Below, piece after piece: positions 41,451 to 53,640 of a DNA stretch of 64,000 nucleotides. The position numbers and the translations under genes were made by a program. Source of the DNA: Mesotaenium endlicherianum (lineage: Eukaryota > Streptophyta > Zygnematophyceae > Zygnematales > Mesotaeniaceae); NCBI GenBank assembly GCA_009602735.1, contig WELA01012833.1, positions 235,024 through 299,023 of the forward strand. Reading direction: 5' to 3'. How positions within the stretch are numbered: position 1 is the first letter of the stretch; each line of letters starts with the position of its first letter. The notes under the pieces are model-generated. The model was not told the origin of the DNA. It saw nothing but the letters and a program-made list of their open reading frames with translations, and searched no databases.

Positions 41451-43295
41451 GAGAAGGAAAAGGGGTCGGCCTGTGGGGTCAAACAAGATAGCAGCTCCTT
41501 CCGTTAGGAGTAAGTTCATGTTTCAAGGGCCCCCTCTCACAACAAAAAAAGGAAAAAGGCCCATGATAGACTCTAATTCCGACCCTGAGAGCAGCAACAG
41601 CAGATATGGGGAAAACAAGTTGTCTTCCGAGGAGGAAGAGGAGGTGCCTCTTGCTCCCACCATGCTGGAGGAGGAGGAGGAGGAGGAGGAGGAGTATGAA
41701 GAAATTTAGGATTGGAAGGAGCCTGCTTGCGGAGACTCCTGCCAGGTGGACTTGCTGCAGCCTAGCACTACATATCACCATGGCTTGCAGGGCATTCCAG
41801 ACAGGTGGTTCAGAGGCTTGAGCCCCTTTGGGATCTTTTGTTTGTTCATGCCTATTGCATTCTTTCAGCAGTTGGTTTTGGAGACAAACAATTATGCATC
41901 AATGCATCCTGTCAGAGGTTGGATTCCTGTCACATGCACGGACATGGTTGTTTTAAATGAGCTATGCATTGCTATAGGCTTGCATGGACTACCGAGACTG
42001 AGGAGTTACTGGCAAAAGACTGTGAAAGGGCCTATTACACTTCCTAGCTTTGGCAGATTCATGAGTAGGAATAGGTTCAAAGAGATTAGAAGATTCTTTC
42101 ATCTCAAAGATAATAGACAACGAACATGCTTTCCTCCAGACTCTAGAAAATACAAGCTATGGCAGACCCAACCCTTCACAAACTTGTGCATGGAAGCCTT
42201 TTGCAAGTACTACAACCCTGGTGCAACCCTCACAGTAGATGAAAGAACCATTTCTATCCGCAACAGACAGTGTCTCATTAGAGTGTACAACTCCTCCAAA
42301 CCAAACAAGTACGGCAGAGAAGTGTTTTCTATTTGTGATGCAATTACTTACTTCTGCTATGCCTTCATCATCTATGATAAGTTTAAGAAAGATGGAGCTA
42401 AAACTGATATTGTGTTAGACTTTGTAGCTATGCTCCCTATTGGTAGGTTGTTTACACTCATCCTTGATAGAAATTTCAGCTCCCCTCACCTCTTCTCAAA
42501 GCTAGCACAACTAGGACATGGAGCCACTGGCACAGTTGTGTCCACGAGGAAAAATTATCCTAAGGCTATGTTGTAAATGAAGCCTGATAGCCAACCTAAA
42601 GGTGCTTGTCTGGCAGCTTACAATGAACACCCCCCATGGTAGCAACTGTTTGGAGTGACAAAGCTCCTTGTGCATTTCTATCTACAACCAAAGGGCTAGC
42701 TCCCAAAACACAAACTAGGCGTAACGGAAAACAGAAACTTGTCCTTCCAGCTCTTGAGTTAGCTGAGCACTACAACTTGTATAAAGATGTTGTAGATCAA
42801 TATGATGCATACTGTTTGAAGAGGGGCTACAGTGCTGAGAGAGTTCTAGTCAACAGGAAGTGGTGGCACAGAGCATATTGGGGTCTCTTTGATGGCCTTC
42901 TAGCTAATGTGTTTATCATGCACAAGATGGTGAATCCTACCGCGAACAGGTGGGACATTCACTTGGACATCATGGATGAGATGTGTTCTTTCCAGCACCC
43001 TAATGAAGCAGGTTCTAGTGGAGTGTCAACAAGGGTTGTGGCAGCTCAGCCTACAGGAGAAGGAAGGTTCAATGGCAGGCCCTTTCCAGCGGAGGTAGAG
43101 AAGAGATACTATTGCGTCGTGTGCGTTGCTGGTACTTTTGGACATCTTGCTAAAAGGAAGAGAGCTAAGTATAGTAATTCCAAGTGCTTGCAGTGCAATG
43201 TCTATTTGTGTGGTGCCCTTTGCTTTCAGATCTACCATACAACCAGAGAGATTCCCCATCTTGATGTTGGACCAAAGAGAGAGAAGAGGAAATAG
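41451..43295 (+). pseudogene. piggyBac transposase 2, broken
   Basis: The frame carries an AT-hook (RRKRGRPVGSNK, coded 41451-41486), acidic runs, and the DDE transposase with catalytic Asp codons at 42238-42240 (TVDERT), 42465-42467 (LDRNFSS) and 42794-42796 (VVDQYD). The C-terminal cysteine-rich domain (CVVC...CLQCNVYLCGALCFQIYH) is at about 43105-43240. Lesions: stop TAG at 41707-41709, stop at 42574-42576, and a frameshift at the C-run near 42627-42634. No upstream ATG is seen in frame, so the 5' part is missing or spliced. Copy C is inserted 17 bases after its stop codon. Confidence 0.88.
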
Positions 43296-43307
43296 AGACA
43301 TTTGAGC

Positions 43308-43312
43308 GTGAT
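43308..43312. repeat. Target site duplication GTGAT, left
   Basis: Direct repeat of 52157-52161 across copy C. Confidence 0.85.
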
Positions 43313-44057
43313 TGAAATAAATCGACTTACCAAATAGGCGATTAACAATTAATAAAGATCTTTATATCAGCAAGTAATCTTAATGGTATTTTCGTTAACT
43401 AGTTAAACGGCAAAGGACAATACACTAGCAGGAAATAATACTCGTAAGTCAAATGCGAGTAAACTAGCATCAATGATGCAAATCAGTAAACTCATACATA
43501 AGCAAGGTTAGAAGACAGTGCGTATCAATGGCTTCTCGCCTTGGATTCAGAGCTCTCTCAGTAAGCTGTACAAGAGAGTTGGCCTCGTTTCCGAATGCCG
43601 AACTCGAGAGCAATGCCTAGCATATGTACATGGAATGAGTTTACTGTTCAACGGTCAGTGCGATGGCACCGCCTACCCGGGAGTTAACCACGTTGGTAGG
43701 ACCTCGGTTAACCAAATCCACCGCCATCTCCCATCATCCCGAATAGCCATCCATCATGGGGATGTCATCTGGCCATTCATCTAGCAGGTGGTACTTAGAT
43801 GCATATCAAGGCAGTTCGCTGCTACCGAGCACGGAAGTCAGCTGGCTGTCAAAGAATGTGTCAGCAAGCTGACTTAAGTTGACTTCAGCCTGCTGCTTTT
43901 GGCCGAGTCATTAAACTGATAATTATGTAAAGTCCAGCAGACTGATTATTAACTAAAGTTCAGCAGACTGAATACTAACTAAATTTCACCAGGCTGAACT
44001 GAATTAACTATTATATTTAAATGAATGATATATCTATTAATATACTGATTCATTACA
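43313..44057 (-). repeat. 3' LTR of copy C
   Basis: 745 bp, TGTAATGAATCAG...TTATTTCA on the minus strand; a few differences from the 5' LTR. The polypurine tract (CCCTCCAATTTAA on plus, 44060-44072) and GTTGTCG/CGACAAC hairpin follow at about 44076-44092. Confidence 0.9.
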
Positions 44058-44170
44058 ATCCCTCCAATTTAACTTGTTGTCGCCTCGACAACATTAAACT
44101 GCAAAAGCTTTAAATAAAGAAACTGACCCTGACCAGCCTCCCTTACTGACTATCTTTTCAGCCTGTCACC

Positions 44171-45847
44171 TTAAGGGGTGGTTCCTGGGGCTTCAGGATC
44201 AGGAGACGGAGATCTGGACCTAGATCTGGACAGCCCTCTAGATCTGTCAGCTGGCCTTCTAAAGAACCCGGTTTGCACTAAAGTTGGACCTCGAGGAGAA
44301 CGAAGGATGGTAGCCTGCTCTTCAACCACTTGGGTGTTGATGCCCACATAGACAGGCATTCCAGTAGGATGCTGAAATACATTGGCTAGAGGTACATGCC
44401 CCTGAGCGGAGGGGGAGGCTGGCATACCTCTGGCCCACCCGCGTGTCCCTCTTCTGGCACCCCTGTCCTCTGGGGATTTCTGTCTGTGTCTGCTGCCCAG
44501 TACAGTCAGATCAGCTTCTTCCCCTGCTTGGGCAGGTGGGCTGGGGGAGCGAGCGCGGGGTCCAGTTGTCGCCATAACGGGGATCACATTCCACACACCT
44601 GATCGTGGTTCTTTAGGAAGTGCCACTGCCTGTCCCTGGGTATCCTGAGTACCTGCTGCTGATGCTTCTCCTCTGCCTTGTTCTTCTTCCTCATCCTCCT
44701 CATCCTCCTCCTCGGAGAGAGTAGGGGTCTCGTCCACTAAGTCGTCCTGCTCCCTAGTAGACATGGAGTAGTCTACCGACCTCCCTTTCTTAGGGCGCGC
44801 TGGAGGTTGCTTGGCCTTCAGCCTACTGATATCTATCCGGCCTGCATTCTTTGCCCATTTGACAAAGGCATGCTTTCCCTTAGAGAAGTAGTCTCTTCCC
44901 CTCCTCCTATGTTCCTTGGTCTCTGCATTCATATTGCTCAGGCATCCATTCAGCCTGGGGTCCCAAGGGGCAATGTGAGGTGGTAGGATGAGATAGCCGT
45001 CTAGGCCATAGTGGAAGTCATCCGGTTGGGCTCGGTCACACTCCTGCTTCTTATTTGTGACGGTCATCCACCTCCAGTCTGTTGGCTGCTGGTAGTACTG
45101 GGGTCCGTGCTCAGCCTTCCTCAGTTTACACGGGAACCAGTGGGGAGAGAACATCTGCTGTCCTGCTTCCCTGGCCAAGTACTCCCAGCTCCTTCTCTCA
45201 ACTTCATTGTAAGCTGGCAGGAGTGTGAGGTAGAATACCGTATCCTTAAAGCTATCGGGCCGCATGCTCACCATCCGGATGAGTCTCTGATCTCCCACTA
45301 TTCCCGGTATGGGGACCGGCTTGTCCTCTGAATCATCTGCGAGATACCGGGCCTGCTCTGCTGTATAGCCCACCATCTTAGCATAATCTTCGTAAAGGAC
45401 CACGCCGGTGTGTGTCTCGATGTACCTGTCCAGTGCTGTAGCTCCTTCCTTCTGTAGCAGTGTTGTCTGTTCCAGCCTGTTGATCTCCTGGGCTGCCAGC
45501 AATGCTTCCTTCAGGTTATCGAAGTTTTGGCCACCCACCACAGTATACCTGTAAGTGGCCAAGCTCTTCTGTCTGTCCGCTTCAATCTTTTTTCTTTTCT
45601 CCTCTTCTGCCGCTGCCGCTTCTTCTTGCTGTTTCTTCTGTCTCTCCTCCTCAGCCTTCCTGAGGTTTTCCGCTTCCTGATCCTTCTTCCTCTGTGCCTC
45701 TTCTGCCGCCTCTTGTTGTTTGCGGACCCTTTCTTGTTCTCTCCTGGTGAGGGACGTCGCCGCCAGCTCCTTCTGGTATTGCTCCATTGTCCTCCTGGCT
45801 TCTTCTGCCTTGCGCTTTCTGTCCTCCTTTTGTGTGGTGGGCGCCAT
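44171..45847 (-). CDS. ORF3, unknown protein of the retrotransposon, copy C
   Basis: 558 aa, same length as in copy B and differing at only about four residues (for example a Glu for Gly in the acidic run, Val for Glu and Ser for Pro near the C-terminus). Same layout: coiled coil, Trp/Tyr-rich middle, acidic segment, SR-rich tail. Start at the ATG directly after the predicted splice acceptor, with TACTAAC about 24 bases before that acceptor. Two open copies this long indicate either selection or recent common origin; the LTR similarity favours recency. No recognised domain. Confidence 0.8.
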   Translation of the reverse strand: MAPTTQKEDRKRKAEEARRTMEQYQKELAATSLTRREQERVRKQQEAAEEAQRKKDQEAENLRKAEEERQKKQQEEAAAAEEEKRKKIEADRQKSLATYRYTVVGGQNFDNLKEALLAAQEINRLEQTTLLQKEGATALDRYIETHTGVVLYEDYAKMVGYTAEQARYLADDSEDKPVPIPGIVGDQRLIRMVSMRPDSFKDTVFYLTLLPAYNEVERRSWEYLAREAGQQMFSPHWFPCKLRKAEHGPQYYQQPTDWRWMTVTNKKQECDRAQPDDFHYGLDGYLILPPHIAPWDPRLNGCLSNMNAETKEHRRRGRDYFSKGKHAFVKWAKNAGRIDISRLKAKQPPARPKKGRSVDYSMSTREQDDLVDETPTLSEEEDEEDEEEEQGRGEASAAGTQDTQGQAVALPKEPRSGVWNVIPVMATTGPRARSPSPPAQAGEEADLTVLGSRHRQKSPEDRGARRGTRGWARGMPASPSAQGHVPLANVFQHPTGMPVYVGINTQVVEEQATILRSPRGPTLVQTGFFRRPADRSRGLSRSRSRSPSPDPEAPGTTP

Positions 45848-46051
45848 CCTGCACATGTAACCAGGGCACAAGTTAGTAGGATATGGACCTTTGTCATAGG
45901 GATTGCAGGAAGTATGTTAGTATTTAGTATAGTGGCTTCGCTGCTGTTTACCTTACAGGATGATTGCTAGAAGTTGACGTAGTTGCGATGCGCTACACAT
46001 AAACGTATGAGTGTGTTTTTATCGCTCTCGCTCACTAACTGTCATATTCTC

Positions 46052-46064
46052 CCCTCCAACTTAA
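46052..46064 (-). promoter_or_regulatory. Internal polypurine tract copy in copy C
   Basis: TTAAGTTGGAGGG on the minus strand, between pol and ORF3, exactly as in copy B. Confidence 0.6.
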
Positions 46065-46112
46065 ATGGAGACAGGACCGCCTGTCATCTTCCCGTGTCAA
46101 CTGAAATGACAG

Positions 46113-49100
46113 TTATGGAGGGACTCCAGCGGCTCGAAGGTGGAACCGTGTCAACGCCCCTTTGGCATTGGTCAAGTGGTCCTTAAACTCCCAAGTGTCC
46201 CCAGAGGCATCGTAACCCTTCCATCGAATGAGGTATTTCATGACATATTTAGACGATCGACGGACCGAGCGAGCGTCTAAAATCTCATCGACCTCATATT
46301 CCTCAGGGTCGCCGTCCCGGACAGCGGGGACCGGTCCCGGTTGGACAGGGAACCGACCTGTGAACAGTGTATCACCTTTGATGTACGGTTCCAGGAAGGA
46401 GACATTAAAGACCGGGTGCCCCTTGTATTCAGCTGACATGTTCAGTTTGTAAGCATTCTGACCGACACGACGGACCACCGAATATGGACCGACCCAGACA
46501 GGGCCAAGCTTTTTCTTGACCACACCAGGGAGGTACAGGTGCTGAGAATGCAGTTTGACTAAATCCCCCTTGGAAAATGTCAGTTCCCGACGGTGTTGAT
46601 TAGCGTATTTTTGTTGGTTTTCTTGGGCCGTGTGCAAGTTTCGTTGGACTTCTGACAGGGTGTCAGCAAACTCCTGAGTTAACTGGAGGGAGACCGGGTT
46701 GTCAATCCCTTCAGGGTGAGTTAAAGATTCCCCTAGCACATCTAGAGGAGACTTAGGGACTCTACCCAGGCTGAGTTCAAAAGGAGTTTTGCCCGTTGAC
46801 GCGTGCACCGCACTGTTGACCGCAAACTGAATTTGAGGCAACAGGTCATCCCAATTATCTTGTTTTTGGTTAATATATGCTCTCAGCACCTCCTGCAGAA
46901 CTCGGTTAGTTCTTTCAGTCTGCCCATCAGTCTGAGGGTGGTTTGCTGTGCTGAGCAGCTGTTTGACTCCCATTAACCCCATTAAAGCTCTCCAGAACTT
47001 AGAGGTGAATTTTGAGTCTCTGTCTGAGATGATATTAGAAGGGAGCCCATGTTGGCATACTACATGGTTGTAAAACTGTCTCGCTGTTTCGAGTGCAGTC
47101 ACTTTGACAGTTGTGGGGATAAAAATGACCATTTTTGTCAGTTTATCCACGACTACCAGTATTGAATCATGCCCGTTGGCAGTTCTTGGTAGTGAGACCA
47201 CCCAGTCCATGGATATAGTTTCCCAGCGTCCCGCTGGGATGGGTAGCGGTTGCAAGAGACCTCCGGGTGGTGTGTGCCGAGACTTATTTCTCTGACACTG
47301 GTCACAGGACTTGACATATTTCAAGACCTCCCGGGGTAACCCCTCCCAATGATAATGTTTTGCCAGTTTGCCAACAGTTTTGGCCTGCCCCAAATGTCCA
47401 CCCAGGAGACTGTCATGAGCTTGACTCAGTAAGAGAGACCTTATTTCCAAGTTATTAGGAATGACCAGCTTCAGCCTGCCTGAAGTGGTTTCAGTCACCC
47501 AGACCCCTCCCTTGAGCTTATACCCGAGTGCAGTAGCACGACACACACCAGTAGTGGGGCTGGGCTCAAATGTTGGGTCAGAAAGGTAGGCTTTCCTAAG
47601 TTGTTCAAGGAAGGACTTTTTCACCTTTAGTGAAGTGAGTGCACACAGGACTTTATCTACAGCATGCTGACTAAAGTTCCTTTCTTGCAAGTCAGGTCTT
47701 CTAGAGAGTGCATCAGCAGGATTCAACTTCCCTGGTTTGTAGTCGATCTGGACTTGGAACTGCTCCAGCATCTGGCTCCAGCGGTTCTCCCTCCTCGACA
47801 GCTTGGACTTCTTCTGAAAGTGGGTCAGAGCTAGATGATCTGTAATCACCTTAAAAGCTTTACCATGTAAGTATGCTCTCCACTGTTTGAGTACATGAAT
47901 GATAGCTAGCAGCTCTTTATCATGCACTGAGTAATTAATCTCCGCTGGATTAAATTTCATAGACTCATACAACACAGGATGCCACTCCTGCCGTACCTTA
48001 CCATCCTTTGTGGTTTTGTCAGCAGGCTGCAACAAAATAGCACCCATGGCAAAATCAGAGGCATCAGTAACCACCTGCACCGGTTTGCTGGGGTCATACA
48101 CGGCTAGCACTGGGGCAGAACAAAGGGCATCTTTAAGGGTCTGGAAGGCAGCCTGCTGCTCTTCCCCCCACACATACCCGATGTCTTTCTTAGTAAGGTC
48201 AGTCAGTTTACTGGCCTTTGTGGAATAATTCTCAATAAATCTCCTATAGTAGTTAGCCAACCCGAGGAAGGATCTAACTTCAGAGACAGACTGTGGTACT
48301 GGCCAGTCCCTTATGGTCTGGACTTTCTTAGGATCCACACTGATGCCCTCTTTACTGACAACGTGGCCTAAGAATTCAATACTTTCCTTAAAGAAATCAC
48401 ACTTGCTCATTTTAGCATACAAGTGATTTTTCCGCAGAGTGTCCAGCACTTTCTTTAAGTGTTCAGTGTGCTGAGCTTCATCTTTAGAGAAAATTAAAAT
48501 ATCATCCAGGAAAACTTGCACAAACTTATCCAAATAAGGTCTGAAAATGTCATTCATAGCACCCATAAAGGTAGCAGGAGCATTAGTCAGTCCAAATGGC
48601 ATCACGTTGAACTCATAGTGTCCATAACGTGTGCGGAAAGCAGTCTTGTGTTCATCCCCCTCAGCAATTCTGATTTGATGATAACCACTCTTGAGATCTA
48701 TCTTACTGAACACCTTAGCGCCAGACAGGGTATCAAGCAAGTCCTCGATTCTGGGTAAAGCATACTTGTTCTTTACTGTAATTCTGTTCAGGGCTCTGTA
48801 ATCCACACACATCCGCATACTGCCATCCTTTTTCTTAACAAATAGGATAGGTGCGCCGTACGGTGATTTACTGGGAGAAATGTAACCATTTTCCTCCAGC
48901 TCTGCAATCTGTGTTTTCAACTCCTCGCTCTCCAAATAAGACAAGCCATAAGTGCGTTGCCAGGGTGGCTGGCTACCAGGTAATAGATCAATCCTATGAT
49001 CTACTTCCCTTTTAGGGGGTAGTCCTGGAGGCATGTTAAACACATCAGTGTACTGAGCAACAATTTTTGCAGCAGTAGGGTGCTCCGGAGGGCTTACCTT

Positions 49101-49916
49101 TTTCTCAACCACTTCTTCAGGTTGAGGAGGTACCTCTCTTAGCAGCAGACAGAACATTCTGTCTTCCTTCTGGTTCCAGCTTTTGACGAACTCCATTGCA
49201 TTCAGCAACTTGCATCCTTCTGGAAGCCTCTTCTTTTCCTTCATTTGCCATCCACACAGGACAAGAGGAAGAGCACTGGTGGGTGCCAAGTCAGTCTGCC
49301 CATCACTGGCTCCTCTCACTTTAACTGTACCTCTGCTCCAACACACTTCAGCTTGATGTCTATTAAGCCAGGACCTGCCTAGCACGAGATCATAAAAGCC
49401 AGTGTTGAGTACCTCAAATGTAAGCGTTTCAGTTAGAACTGCAATGCCAGAACCTAACTGGACCTCAATAGGCTTGGTTATAACTCCTCCCGGGATACTT
49501 GAGGCATCTCCAAGGAATATTTTTCTATTCCCTTGGGTGACAGTAGGCAGCCTTAGCCGCTTAACTAAGTCCTTGTGAATAAAAGTATGTGACGCCCCTC
49601 CGTCAACAAATGCCCTCACCTTCCTACCTGCAATCATGCAATGCAGTAGGATAGGGGGGACTGTCTTTTCCTGACTTTCGCATTGTTCTCCTGACGTAGC
49701 AAAGAAATGTTGGACATCAGGTGGAACAAGAGCATCCAGAGTGTGCACTCTCTGGACGTCTATATTACTGATGGTCTCCTTTATCTGTTTGTCAGGCATG
49801 CATAGTGAATCCAGTTCAGCAGGACCCATAATACCTGCTACGAGGGCAGCTAGTGACGACTCACTATCTCTAGCATCCTCACAGTCAGTAGACTGGATTA
49901 CTGACTGTTGCTGTCT
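46113..49916 (-). CDS. pol: Pol polyprotein of copy C
   Basis: Open for about 1267 aa after the frameshift site. It has the same protease, RT (FLDD), RNase H (TDASDFAMG), integrase (HHCC, DD35E) and chromodomain as copy B. A TAA in the pol frame just upstream of the slippery site (about 49943-49945) shows that translation cannot begin in the pol frame before the shift. Few amino-acid differences from B, such as VITDHLAL against VNTDHLAL in RNase H; the copy C form is the usual one at that motif. Confidence 0.93.
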   Translation of the reverse strand, partial: RQQQSVIQSTDCEDARDSESSLAALVAGIMGPAELDSLCMPDKQIKETISNIDVQRVHTLDALVPPDVQHFFATSGEQCESQEKTVPPILLHCMIAGRKVRAFVDGGASHTFIHKDLVKRLRLPTVTQGNRKIFLGDASSIPGGVITKPIEVQLGSGIAVLTETLTFEVLNTGFYDLVLGRSWLNRHQAEVCWSRGTVKVRGASDGQTDLAPTSALPLVLCGWQMKEKKRLPEGCKLLNAMEFVKSWNQKEDRMFCLLLREVPPQPEEVVEKKVSPPEHPTAAKIVAQYTDVFNMPPGLPPKREVDHRIDLLPGSQPPWQRTYGLSYLESEELKTQIAELEENGYISPSKSPYGAPILFVKKKDGSMRMCVDYRALNRITVKNKYALPRIEDLLDTLSGAKVFSKIDLKSGYHQIRIAEGDEHKTAFRTRYGHYEFNVMPFGLTNAPATFMGAMNDIFRPYLDKFVQVFLDDILIFSKDEAQHTEHLKKVLDTLRKNHLYAKMSKCDFFKESIEFLGHVVSKEGISVDPKKVQTIRDWPVPQSVSEVRSFLGLANYYRRFIENYSTKASKLTDLTKKDIGYVWGEEQQAAFQTLKDALCSAPVLAVYDPSKPVQVVTDASDFAMGAILLQPADKTTKDGKVRQEWHPVLYESMKFNPAEINYSVHDKELLAIIHVLKQWRAYLHGKAFKVITDHLALTHFQKKSKLSRRENRWSQMLEQFQVQIDYKPGKLNPADALSRRPDLQERNFSQHAVDKVLCALTSLKVKKSFLEQLRKAYLSDPTFEPSPTTGVCRATALGYKLKGGVWVTETTSGRLKLVIPNNLEIRSLLLSQAHDSLLGGHLGQAKTVGKLAKHYHWEGLPREVLKYVKSCDQCQRNKSRHTPPGGLLQPLPIPAGRWETISMDWVVSLPRTANGHDSILVVVDKLTKMVIFIPTTVKVTALETARQFYNHVVCQHGLPSNIISDRDSKFTSKFWRALMGLMGVKQLLSTANHPQTDGQTERTNRVLQEVLRAYINQKQDNWDDLLPQIQFAVNSAVHASTGKTPFELSLGRVPKSPLDVLGESLTHPEGIDNPVSLQLTQEFADTLSEVQRNLHTAQENQQKYANQHRRELTFSKGDLVKLHSQHLYLPGVVKKKLGPVWVGPYSVVRRVGQNAYKLNMSAEYKGHPVFNVSFLEPYIKGDTLFTGRFPVQPGPVPAVRDGDPEEYEVDEILDARSVRRSSKYVMKYLIRWKGYDASGDTWEFKDHLTNAKGALTRFHLRAAGVPP

Positions 49917-49922
49917 TTTAAA
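49881..49922 (-). promoter_or_regulatory. -1 frameshift signal of copy C
   Basis: TTTAAAA at 49922-49916 (minus), 7-base spacer, 10-bp stem 49908-49899 with 49890-49881. Identical to copy B. Confidence 0.8.
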
Positions 49923-51376
49923 GGCTGGTCTTTTCTCTCGACCTTAGGCAGGTGCTTGACCGGACACTGTTCTCTGTAGTGGCCTTTCTGCTGACAATGG
50001 TAGCAAGTAGATTTTGCTGAGGCTGGTCTCGGCTTAGTCCTACCACCACCCCTTCCATAGCCACCTCGAGAGGGACCACCTCTACCTCTAGACTGAATAG
50101 CATTGTACTCATACTCATATTCATCACCCTGATTATCCTCAGCCTGGTCTCCTTCAACTGCATTGTAGGAACCGTGGGGCTTTTTGACAATCTTAGACAC
50201 CAAAGCGTTACTCTGGCGCTTGTGATTGAACTGCTGCTGATCCCAGGCGTCAGCATCCTGGATCAAGTCAGCCAGTTTCTCATACTTTTTCTCAGCAAAA
50301 TGACCAGAGACCTCGGATTTCAAGCCATACCTGAAGTATGCTATCCTATACCGTTCTGGCAAATCAGGCTGCTTCATCATGTTCTCTTGGAACTTTTGAG
50401 CAAACTCAGCAACTGAAGTGGTCTGCTTCAGTGTCAGGGAGATCATCGCATAGATAGCTTTCTCCTGCTGGTTGATGACATCAAACTTCTCATGCAACTT
50501 CTCGACAAACTCTACCCACGTAGGGTCACCGAGTTGCCGAGCCTTACGCTCTTCCTTCCAGTAAAGCCACCAGTCTGCGGCACTGCCTTTCAGTAGCGCA
50601 CCGGTGTGCCTGACCTTCTCGTAATCTTGCAGTTCTGGGTAGTTCTCCAGCCACTGCTCAACATCCGCGAGAAACTTGATCAGGTAATATTTTCTGTTTC
50701 CCTCAGGATCATAGTCCTGGGGAGGTTTCGGCTTGGGCTTACTAGGCCCTCGGCCACCACCACTAGTGGTGTGAGACCCCAGTTGGTCTCTGTCCCGGAG
50801 TAGGGACATTATGATTCTTTTGTCCTCCTGCTGGGACTGATACATGGTCGCCATTTGCGACTGCATCTGAACGAACAATGCTCCCAAGTCTACATTTTGG
50901 GGTGGTAGATTAGCAAATGCAGCAGCAGCATTGGCATCTACTCGCTGAGTAGTGTCCTCAACAATCCCTCTTGCTCCTGCAGCAGCAATTCCTGCCGCAT
51001 TCAGCCGGTCACGTATTTGACCTAGGGGTACATTGAGTTGTACGGCAGGAGGTGGGTTCAGAACATTGGCCCTTGATGCCATAAGTTCTTCAACAGTGCG
51101 CTCGTCAGCTGGCTGTCCTTCCCTCCTTTGTATATCTTCAGCGGCCTTTGCTACTTGTTCAGCTTCTAGTCTGGCTATCTCCTCCTCAGCTTGCTGAGCT
51201 GCGACTGAGGCAATAGCAGCTGCCTCATCTGCAGCCTCCCTAGCTGCAGTATCCGCTACTGCTTCCGAATAGGTACGGTTTCCCGCTACATGGCTTTCCG
51301 CCTGGTTTTCGACATTCTCGTTATCCTGGTTCTCCATGTCTCGGGAGTTGCTAGTTTGAGACCTTGTCCTTACCAT
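49898..51376 (-). CDS. gag: Gag structural protein of copy C
   Basis: 492 aa, starting MVRTRSQTS and ending KDSNSQ. It has an Ala/Glu-rich N-terminal half, the Retrotrans_gag domain, an RG-rich stretch and an intact [14 protein letters not shown] zinc knuckle. Equivalent in length to copy B. The stop codon overlaps the frameshift hairpin. Confidence 0.92.
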   Translation of the reverse strand: MVRTRSQTSNSRDMENQDNENVENQAESHVAGNRTYSEAVADTAAREAADEAAAIASVAAQQAEEEIARLEAEQVAKAAEDIQRREGQPADERTVEELMASRANVLNPPPAVQLNVPLGQIRDRLNAAGIAAAGARGIVEDTTQRVDANAAAAFANLPPQNVDLGALFVQMQSQMATMYQSQQEDKRIIMSLLRDRDQLGSHTTSGGGRGPSKPKPKPPQDYDPEGNRKYYLIKFLADVEQWLENYPELQDYEKVRHTGALLKGSAADWWLYWKEERKARQLGDPTWVEFVEKLHEKFDVINQQEKAIYAMISLTLKQTTSVAEFAQKFQENMMKQPDLPERYRIAYFRYGLKSEVSGHFAEKKYEKLADLIQDADAWDQQQFNHKRQSNALVSKIVKKPHGSYNAVEGDQAEDNQGDEYEYEYNAIQSRGRGGPSRGGYGRGGGRTKPRPASAKSTCYHCQQKGHYREQCPVKHLPKVERKDQPLKDSNSQ

Positions 51377-51395
51377 ACAAAGAAGACTGTGATAA

Positions 51396-51409
51396 CTGCT
51401 CCGATACCA
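51396..51409 (-). promoter_or_regulatory. Primer binding site of copy C
   Basis: TGGTATCGGAGCAG on the minus strand, one base from the 5' LTR. Initiator tRNA-Met type. Confidence 0.85.
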
Positions 51410-51410
51410 C

Positions 51411-52156
51411 TGAAATGAATCGACTTACCAAATAGGCGATTAACAATTAATAAAGATCTTTATATCAGCAAGTAATCTTTATGGTATTTTCCGTTAACTG
51501 GTTAAACGGCAAAGGACAACACACTAGCAGTGAATAATACTCGTAAGTCAAATGCGAGTAAACTAGCATCAATAATGCAAATCAGTAAACTCATACATAA
51601 GCAAGGTTAGAAGACAGTGCGTATCAATGGCTTCTCGCCTTGGATTCAGATCTCTCTCAGTAAGCTGTACAAGAGAGTTGGCCTCGTTTCCGAATGCCGA
51701 ACTCGAGAGCAATGCCTAGCATATGTACATGGAATGAGTTTACTGTTCAACGGTCAGTGCGATGGCACCGCCTACCCGGGAGTTAACCACGTTGGTAGGA
51801 CCTCGGTTAACCAAATCCACCGCCATCTCCCATCATCCCGAATAGCCATCCATCATGGGGATGTCATCTGGCCATTCATCTAGCAGGTGGTACTTAGATG
51901 CATATCAAGGCAGTTCGTTGCTACCGAGCACGGAAGTCAGCTGGCTGTCAAAGAATGTGTCAGCAAGCTGACTTAAGTTGACTTCAGCCTGCTGCTTTTG
52001 GCCGAGTCATTAAACTGATAATTATGTAAAGTCCAGCAGACTGATTATTAACTAAAGTTCAGCAGACTGAATACTAACTAAATTTCAGCAGGCTGAACTG
52101 AATTAACTATTATATTTAAATGAATATTATATCTATTAATATACTGATTCATTACA
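51411..52156 (-). repeat. 5' LTR of copy C
   Basis: 746 bp, family 1 ends, followed by TSD GTGAT (52157-52161). A short extra 'aactaaagttcagcagactgaatactaacta' duplication in U3 makes it longer than the copy B LTR. Confidence 0.9.
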
Positions 52157-52886
52157 GTGATATCGACAAAAATTGTACATTCCGTTAAATAGTAGAATAA
52201 AATCTATGCTACTATTATAAAACTTTTGATGGCATGAGACTCATGTGCTGATGTGACTGTATTTGATTATACTCCTTTTTTTTTCAAAAAATAAAAATAG
52301 TGCAGATTTTGCCCCTGAAGAGTGAATATTTGAAGTATTTAATTCATTTTTTATATATATAAATATACAAAATTAAGTTTCAGAAAGTTGTCAAAGCACT
52401 TATGTGGTGTGCATATTTTAAAGCTAGCATGATCTCTGTGCACTTCAAAAAGTGTTGCTAAGTTGGGGCAGGTACCAAAACGCTTGTTGCATCAATGTTT
52501 TTTGCGCATCAAGTGTGATGCTATTTTTCTTTGGGACCTATTGTGCACCATACTTGTTCTATGACTTTTAACTTTGCACACCCACTAATGACTTTTATGC
52601 ACACTACTGGGAAAAATCACAATCTTTGGATCACTTTATGGTAAGAGTTATGATGCACCAAATATTGCAGTATTTCAAGATTCTTTTAGGTTGCATTCTT
52701 ATCGGTTTTTTTTCCCCAAAAAAAATCAAGTTACAAAAAAATAGGGATCCTCAAGATTGTGATATAAGATTTCCAAATACATGCATCACTTAAGATTTGG
52801 ATTGGTATAGTGGTGGGAAAAGATCCAAGAGTAAAGGTAGTAGATGCATCAAAAAGTGTGTATTTTGGTGGGCCATCTAGTGTTAA
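52157..52886 (+). mobile_element. 3' end of piggyBac 2, separated by copy C
   Basis: Continues the 3' untranslated region of the transposon and ends in a TIR (reverse complement CACTAGATGGCCC) against TTAA at 52883-52886. AT-rich and non-coding. The same sequence recurs inverted at 58064-58853, which confirms the boundary. Confidence 0.8.
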
Positions 52887-53339
52887 TATGGTAGTTATAC
52901 CTAGATCCATGGGTCCCAACTTAACGGGTTTCTCACAAAACGGCGAACCTCGCGCCGTGGTCAACCAGGTGGTCACTAGGTACATAGCAGGCTGGGATCT
53001 TGTGGTCCCTCATGCTGGACAATAGGCTTTAGAGTCGGATTTTCTTTAGGCAAGTCATGTGTGCACTTTTGGGTTCGTTAATATGACCAGCTTTCACAGA
53101 AATTGATATGGCGTCTTCGTCTATGCTCCAAATGGAGCAAACTAGGACGTTTTGGAAAGGTCTTGTCAAGTTGCGTCCGTTGCCGCTCAATTTTCTCAAT
53201 TTGGAGTAGTATTGACAGAGTTATGCCCACTGACATTTCGGGGTCACGTAGCGGACAGATTCCATGGTTTTGCACCGAAGGCAGTGGAATGTGTTTTAAC
53301 TACTTTATGGTCCTCTGAATGAGAGCGCCCTTGCTATTC
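52887..53339. other. Unassigned stretch before element F LTR
   Basis: About 450 bp with no coding frame. It may be the upstream part of the element F 5' LTR, into which piggyBac 2 inserted, but I have no second copy in the window to prove it. Confidence 0.35.
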
Positions 53340-53626
53340 AGTCTCTTGATGTTGTGTATGTGCATATACATGCTTGTATGCCTGGTAGGCAAAAGGCCAT
53401 GAGTTTTTAAAGGAGAAGCTCTAGTCTTGAAGCTTGCCTCTTTCTTGTGCCTTGTGTTAGTGTGCAACTATGGCACGCTACGATAAGTGAGTCAAGGGGT
53501 ATAGATGAGTAAACGAAATTCATTCTAAGGGCAAAAATCGCTCCCTGATTTTACATGCTTCCACCTATCTCTGATCTTATATTTTAAATGAAATGCATTT
53601 ATCTTGAATAAGCAAGATTCATTTCA
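53340..53626 (+). repeat. 3' portion of the 5' LTR of element F
   Basis: Ends ...AAGATTCATTTCA at 53626, directly before a tRNA-Met primer site. The same sequence occurs inverted at 59165-59413, marking it as an LTR. Its upstream limit is not determined. Confidence 0.7.
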
Positions 53627-53627
53627 G

Positions 53628-53640
53628 TGGTATCAGAGCT
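53628..53640 (+). promoter_or_regulatory. Primer binding site of element F
   Basis: TGGTATCAGAGCT, an exact match to the common plant tRNA-Met primer site, one base after the LTR. Confidence 0.85.

Larger units (their letters stand above)
43313..52156 (-). mobile_element. Family 1 Ty3/gypsy retrotransposon, copy C (full length)
   Basis: 8844 bp on the minus strand with both LTRs, TSD GTGAT, primer site, open gag, pol and ORF3. Nearly identical to copy B over the coding region. It landed in the 3' untranslated part of piggyBac 2, whose sequence resumes at 52157. Confidence 0.95.
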
